DNA from: an uncultured Eubacterium sp.
GTDB taxonomy: Bacteria; Bacillota_A; Clostridia; Lachnospirales; Lachnospiraceae
NCBI GenBank assembly: GCA_948759685.1
Contig: CAQBGY010000164.1
Span: 1 to 7,080, forward strand
Direction of reading: 5' to 3'
DNA length: 7,080 bases
Both the position numbers and the translations under genes were made by a program. Under the pieces are notes generated by a model. That model was not told where the DNA came from, did no database searches, and worked only from the letters and a program-made list of their open reading frames with translations. How positions within the stretch are numbered: position 1 is the first letter of the stretch; each line of letters starts with the position of its first letter. Below, one piece after another: positions 6,282-7,080 of the stretch.

Positions 6282-6407
6282 ATGTTACAAACGTTAGTAG
6301 TCGTTACATTCTGGATTATAGTTTTCTTTATTGCGTGTGCAATTTCACCTGTTGTATTCTTCTTGATGATTATTTGGACTGTATACAAGATTATTACAAT
6401 GAAGTAG
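6282..6407 (+). CDS. Possible small membrane protein, 41 aa
   Basis: From the ATG at 6282 a 41-codon frame encodes a protein that is almost entirely hydrophobic: LVVVTFWIIVFFIACAI, then Ser-Pro, then VVFFLMIIWTVYKII, ending in a short polar tail (TMK). This suggests one long or two short membrane-spanning helices with a Pro hinge. In-frame starts at 6174 (GTG) and 6228 (ATG) would place the beginning of the protein in or before the terminator hairpin 6212-6247, so 6282 is preferred. The frame lies between two similar terminators and has no visible promoter, so it would depend on read-through from the DUF3871 gene. No function can be assigned. Chance hydrophobic frames occur in T-rich DNA, so it may not be a gene. 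Confidence 0.4.
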   Translation: MLQTLVVVTFWIIVFFIACAISPVVFFLMIIWTVYKIITMK

Positions 6408-6417
6408 TACATGAAGA

Positions 6418-6472
6418 ACTAATAAGGGTATCTATGTACTATATATATAGGTATTCTTTCTCTTTTATTAGT
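6418..6472 (+). terminator. Second terminator hairpin, related to the one at 6212
   Basis: Bases 6424-6438 pair with 6444-6458 in a 15-bp stem with several G-U pairs and a 5-base loop, followed by the T-rich CTCTTTT. An outer perfect 8-bp repeat, ACTAATAA/TTATTAGT (6418-6425/6465-6472), can extend it but would use up the T-rich tail and overlaps the inner stem by two bases. The 5' arm AAGGGTATCTAT is nearly the same as AAGGGCATCTAT of the upstream hairpin. Confidence 0.8.
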
Positions 6473-6521
6473 CAGTAGCAGTGTATCAATTACTAAAAGA
6501 TACTCATGACTAAGACAAAAA

Positions 6522-6573
6522 AGGACTACTTACACTTATGATTGACTTATTTTTTGATACTTCGAGTAGTCCT
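6522..6573. repeat. 9-bp inverted repeat AGGACTACT/AGTAGTCCT
   Basis: AGGACTACT (6522-6530) and AGTAGTCCT (6565-6573) are exact reverse complements around a 34-base loop that contains a T-run. No T-tract follows the 3' arm, so it does not look like a simple terminator. Confidence 0.6.
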
Positions 6574-6625
6574 GTTCCAAATCACAAAAATTTGAAGTAG
6601 AAGTAGCTCTAAACTCTCATTGCTT

Positions 6626-6688
6626 GGGTTGGTATGGAAGTTCAGAATTTCTACTTATATGGGGATTTGGCAAGTTTCATACCAACCT
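6626..6688. repeat. Inverted repeat GGTTGGTATG/CATACCAACC with extended stem
   Basis: GGTTGGTATG (6627-6636) and CATACCAACC (6678-6687) are exact reverse complements, and pairing extends on both sides with G-U pairs to about 14 bp (6626-6639/6675-6688). The loop is 35 bases. The repeat lies about 50 bases upstream of the promoter at 6736 and could be an operator. The 9-mer GGTTGGTAT also occurs at 2584-2592, upstream of the helicase-like gene. Confidence 0.65.
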
Positions 6689-6735
6689 TGAATTATTGAG
6701 TAGAGACAGCTCTCAACATTTAATAAACAATAGTT

Positions 6736-6766
6736 CTTGCAAATTAAACAGCTTTTAGTAACTTTG
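6736..6766 (+). promoter_or_regulatory. Bacteroides-type promoter for the second structured leader
   Basis: CTTG at 6736-6739 (three of four bases of TTTG) is followed by exactly 19 bases and then TAACTTTG at 6759-6766, matching the -33/-7 consensus. Transcription should begin about 6770-6774, just at the base of the first leader hairpin. Confidence 0.8.
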
Positions 6767-6771
6767 TAGCA

Positions 6772-7072
6772 ATTTCAGACTTCTATGGAGATAGTTCTGA
6801 AAGGACATAGTTAACGAAGAGCGTTTAAGATATTATCTTGTACTGGAATCTCGACAATTCTATTACCCAAGATAGTAGGCAAGGACGCTCACGTCAATGT
6901 TATATACTCATCCGAAAGATGAACTATATACTATATTGGCGTGGGCTATTGTTTATTATTGGGTAAGGGCAGTCGAGAGCCTCAGTACAGTAATATTCGA
7001 TAGTTCCCACGCTTCTTGCATGTAGTAGCCAACTATAGGGAACAGGTTGGCAGAATTAAATTTATATCAATT
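6772..7072 (+). ncRNA. Second long structured leader RNA with nested helices and pseudoknots
   Basis: About 300 nt lie between the promoter and the next ATG. The first element is TTTCAGA/TCTGAAA (6773-6779/6796-6802) with inner CTAT/ATAG around GGAG. Three stacked long-range helices follow: TGTACTG/CAGTACA (6839-6845/6983-6989), TCTCGAC/GTCGAGA (6849-6855/6972-6978) and TTACCCAA/TTGGGTAA (6863-6870/6959-6966). Inside is a long hairpin based on ACGTCAAT/ATTGGCGT (6891-6898/6935-6942), continued by TATATA/TATATA and TCATC/GATGA around a CGAAA loop. Two helices cross the stack: GAGCGT/ACGCTC (6819-6824/6885-6890) and GCGTGGG/CCCACGC (6939-6945/7006-7012). GCCAAC/GTTGGC (7028-7033/7046-7051) forms a last hairpin whose loop GGGAAC can pair with GTTCCC (7003-7008). 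Several of these compete. I recognise no RNA family; a riboswitch-like leader, a ribozyme-like RNA or an independent RNA are all possible. The structure is read by eye. Confidence 0.65.
6897..7025 (+). CDS. Possible 42-codon ORF inside the second leader
   Basis: An ATG at 6897 opens a 42-codon frame ending at TAG 7023-7025, 47 bases before the next start codon. It begins MLYTHPKDEL and has a hydrophobic, aromatic middle (LAWAIVYYW). It overlaps most of the long-range helices of the leader RNA, so the sequence is more likely constrained by RNA structure than by coding. A frame of this length is expected by chance fairly often. If translated, ribosomes would disrupt the fold, as in attenuation control. 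Confidence 0.15.
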   Translation: MLYTHPKDELYTILAWAIVYYWVRAVESLSTVIFDSSHASCM

Positions 7073-7080
7073 ATGAAAAC
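7073..7080 (+). CDS. Start of a gene cut off by the window edge
   Basis: The window ends with ATGAAAAC, preceded by the A/T-rich AATTAAATTTATATCAATT that is typical before Bacteroides start codons. It lies just after the last hairpin of the second structured leader, so it is the likely target gene of that leader. Only Met-Lys and two bases of the third codon are visible, so nothing can be said about the product. Confidence 0.55.

Larger units (their letters stand above)
6473..6735. other. Gene-poor gap with long inverted repeats upstream of the second promoter
   Basis: No gene is seen here. The gap holds GTATC/GATAC (6483-6487/6499-6503) and two longer inverted repeats listed separately. Two imperfect direct copies of a GAGTAGA-AGCTCT-AAC-like string (about 6594-6613 and 6696-6715) flank the second inverted repeat, and GAAGTA is repeated in tandem near 6594. 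The density of symmetric sequence suggests an operator or replication-control region, but nothing identifies the binding protein. Confidence 0.4.

Overview
The window looks like part of an integrative mobile element from a Bacteroidales genome (Bacteroides, Parabacteroides or a relative). Three things suggest this. Two promoters match the Bacteroides consensus (TTTG, 19 bases, TAnnTTTG). Start codons lie in A/T-rich sequence without Shine-Dalgarno sites. The integrase is of the Bacteroidetes type, with Asn where the first catalytic Arg normally sits, and one gene belongs to the Bacteroidetes-restricted DUF3871 family. All genes read on the + strand. No relaxase, coupling protein, phage structural gene, tRNA, rRNA or CRISPR array is visible, so the class of element cannot be named.

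Layout. 1-114: integrase upstream region with a tandem TTGTTGACC repeat. 115-1404: tyrosine recombinase. 1376-1577: an 18-bp perfect inverted repeat, one arm formed by the last codons of the integrase gene, each arm flanked by a directly repeated 10-11-mer. 1598-1628: strong promoter, followed by a leader of about 335 nt with extensive potential RNA structure. 1970-2497: unrecognised 175-aa protein and a terminator. 2652-4598: SF2 helicase-like protein with a degenerate P-loop, then a terminator. 4713-5157: gene-poor gap. 5158-6174: DUF3871 protein. 6282-6407: possible 41-aa membrane protein, bracketed by two look-alike terminator hairpins. 6473-6735: gap with long inverted repeats. 6736-6766: second strong promoter. 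About 6772-7072: a second, differently folded and pseudoknotted leader of about 300 nt. 7073: start of a gene cut off by the window edge.

The most noteworthy content is the pair of long structured leaders. Each starts at a good Bacteroides promoter and ends next to the start codon of a downstream gene. Each contains long-range helices that compete for the same bases. In the first, one CTAAGT segment can pair with any of three downstream ACTTAG copies, one of them within a 17-bp helix. In the second, three stacked long-range helices are crossed by two further helices. They look like cis-acting regulatory RNAs, or stable RNAs in their own right, of a class I do not recognise. How the proteins cooperate is inference: the integrase would move the element, and the helicase-like and DUF3871 proteins may serve its replication or maintenance.
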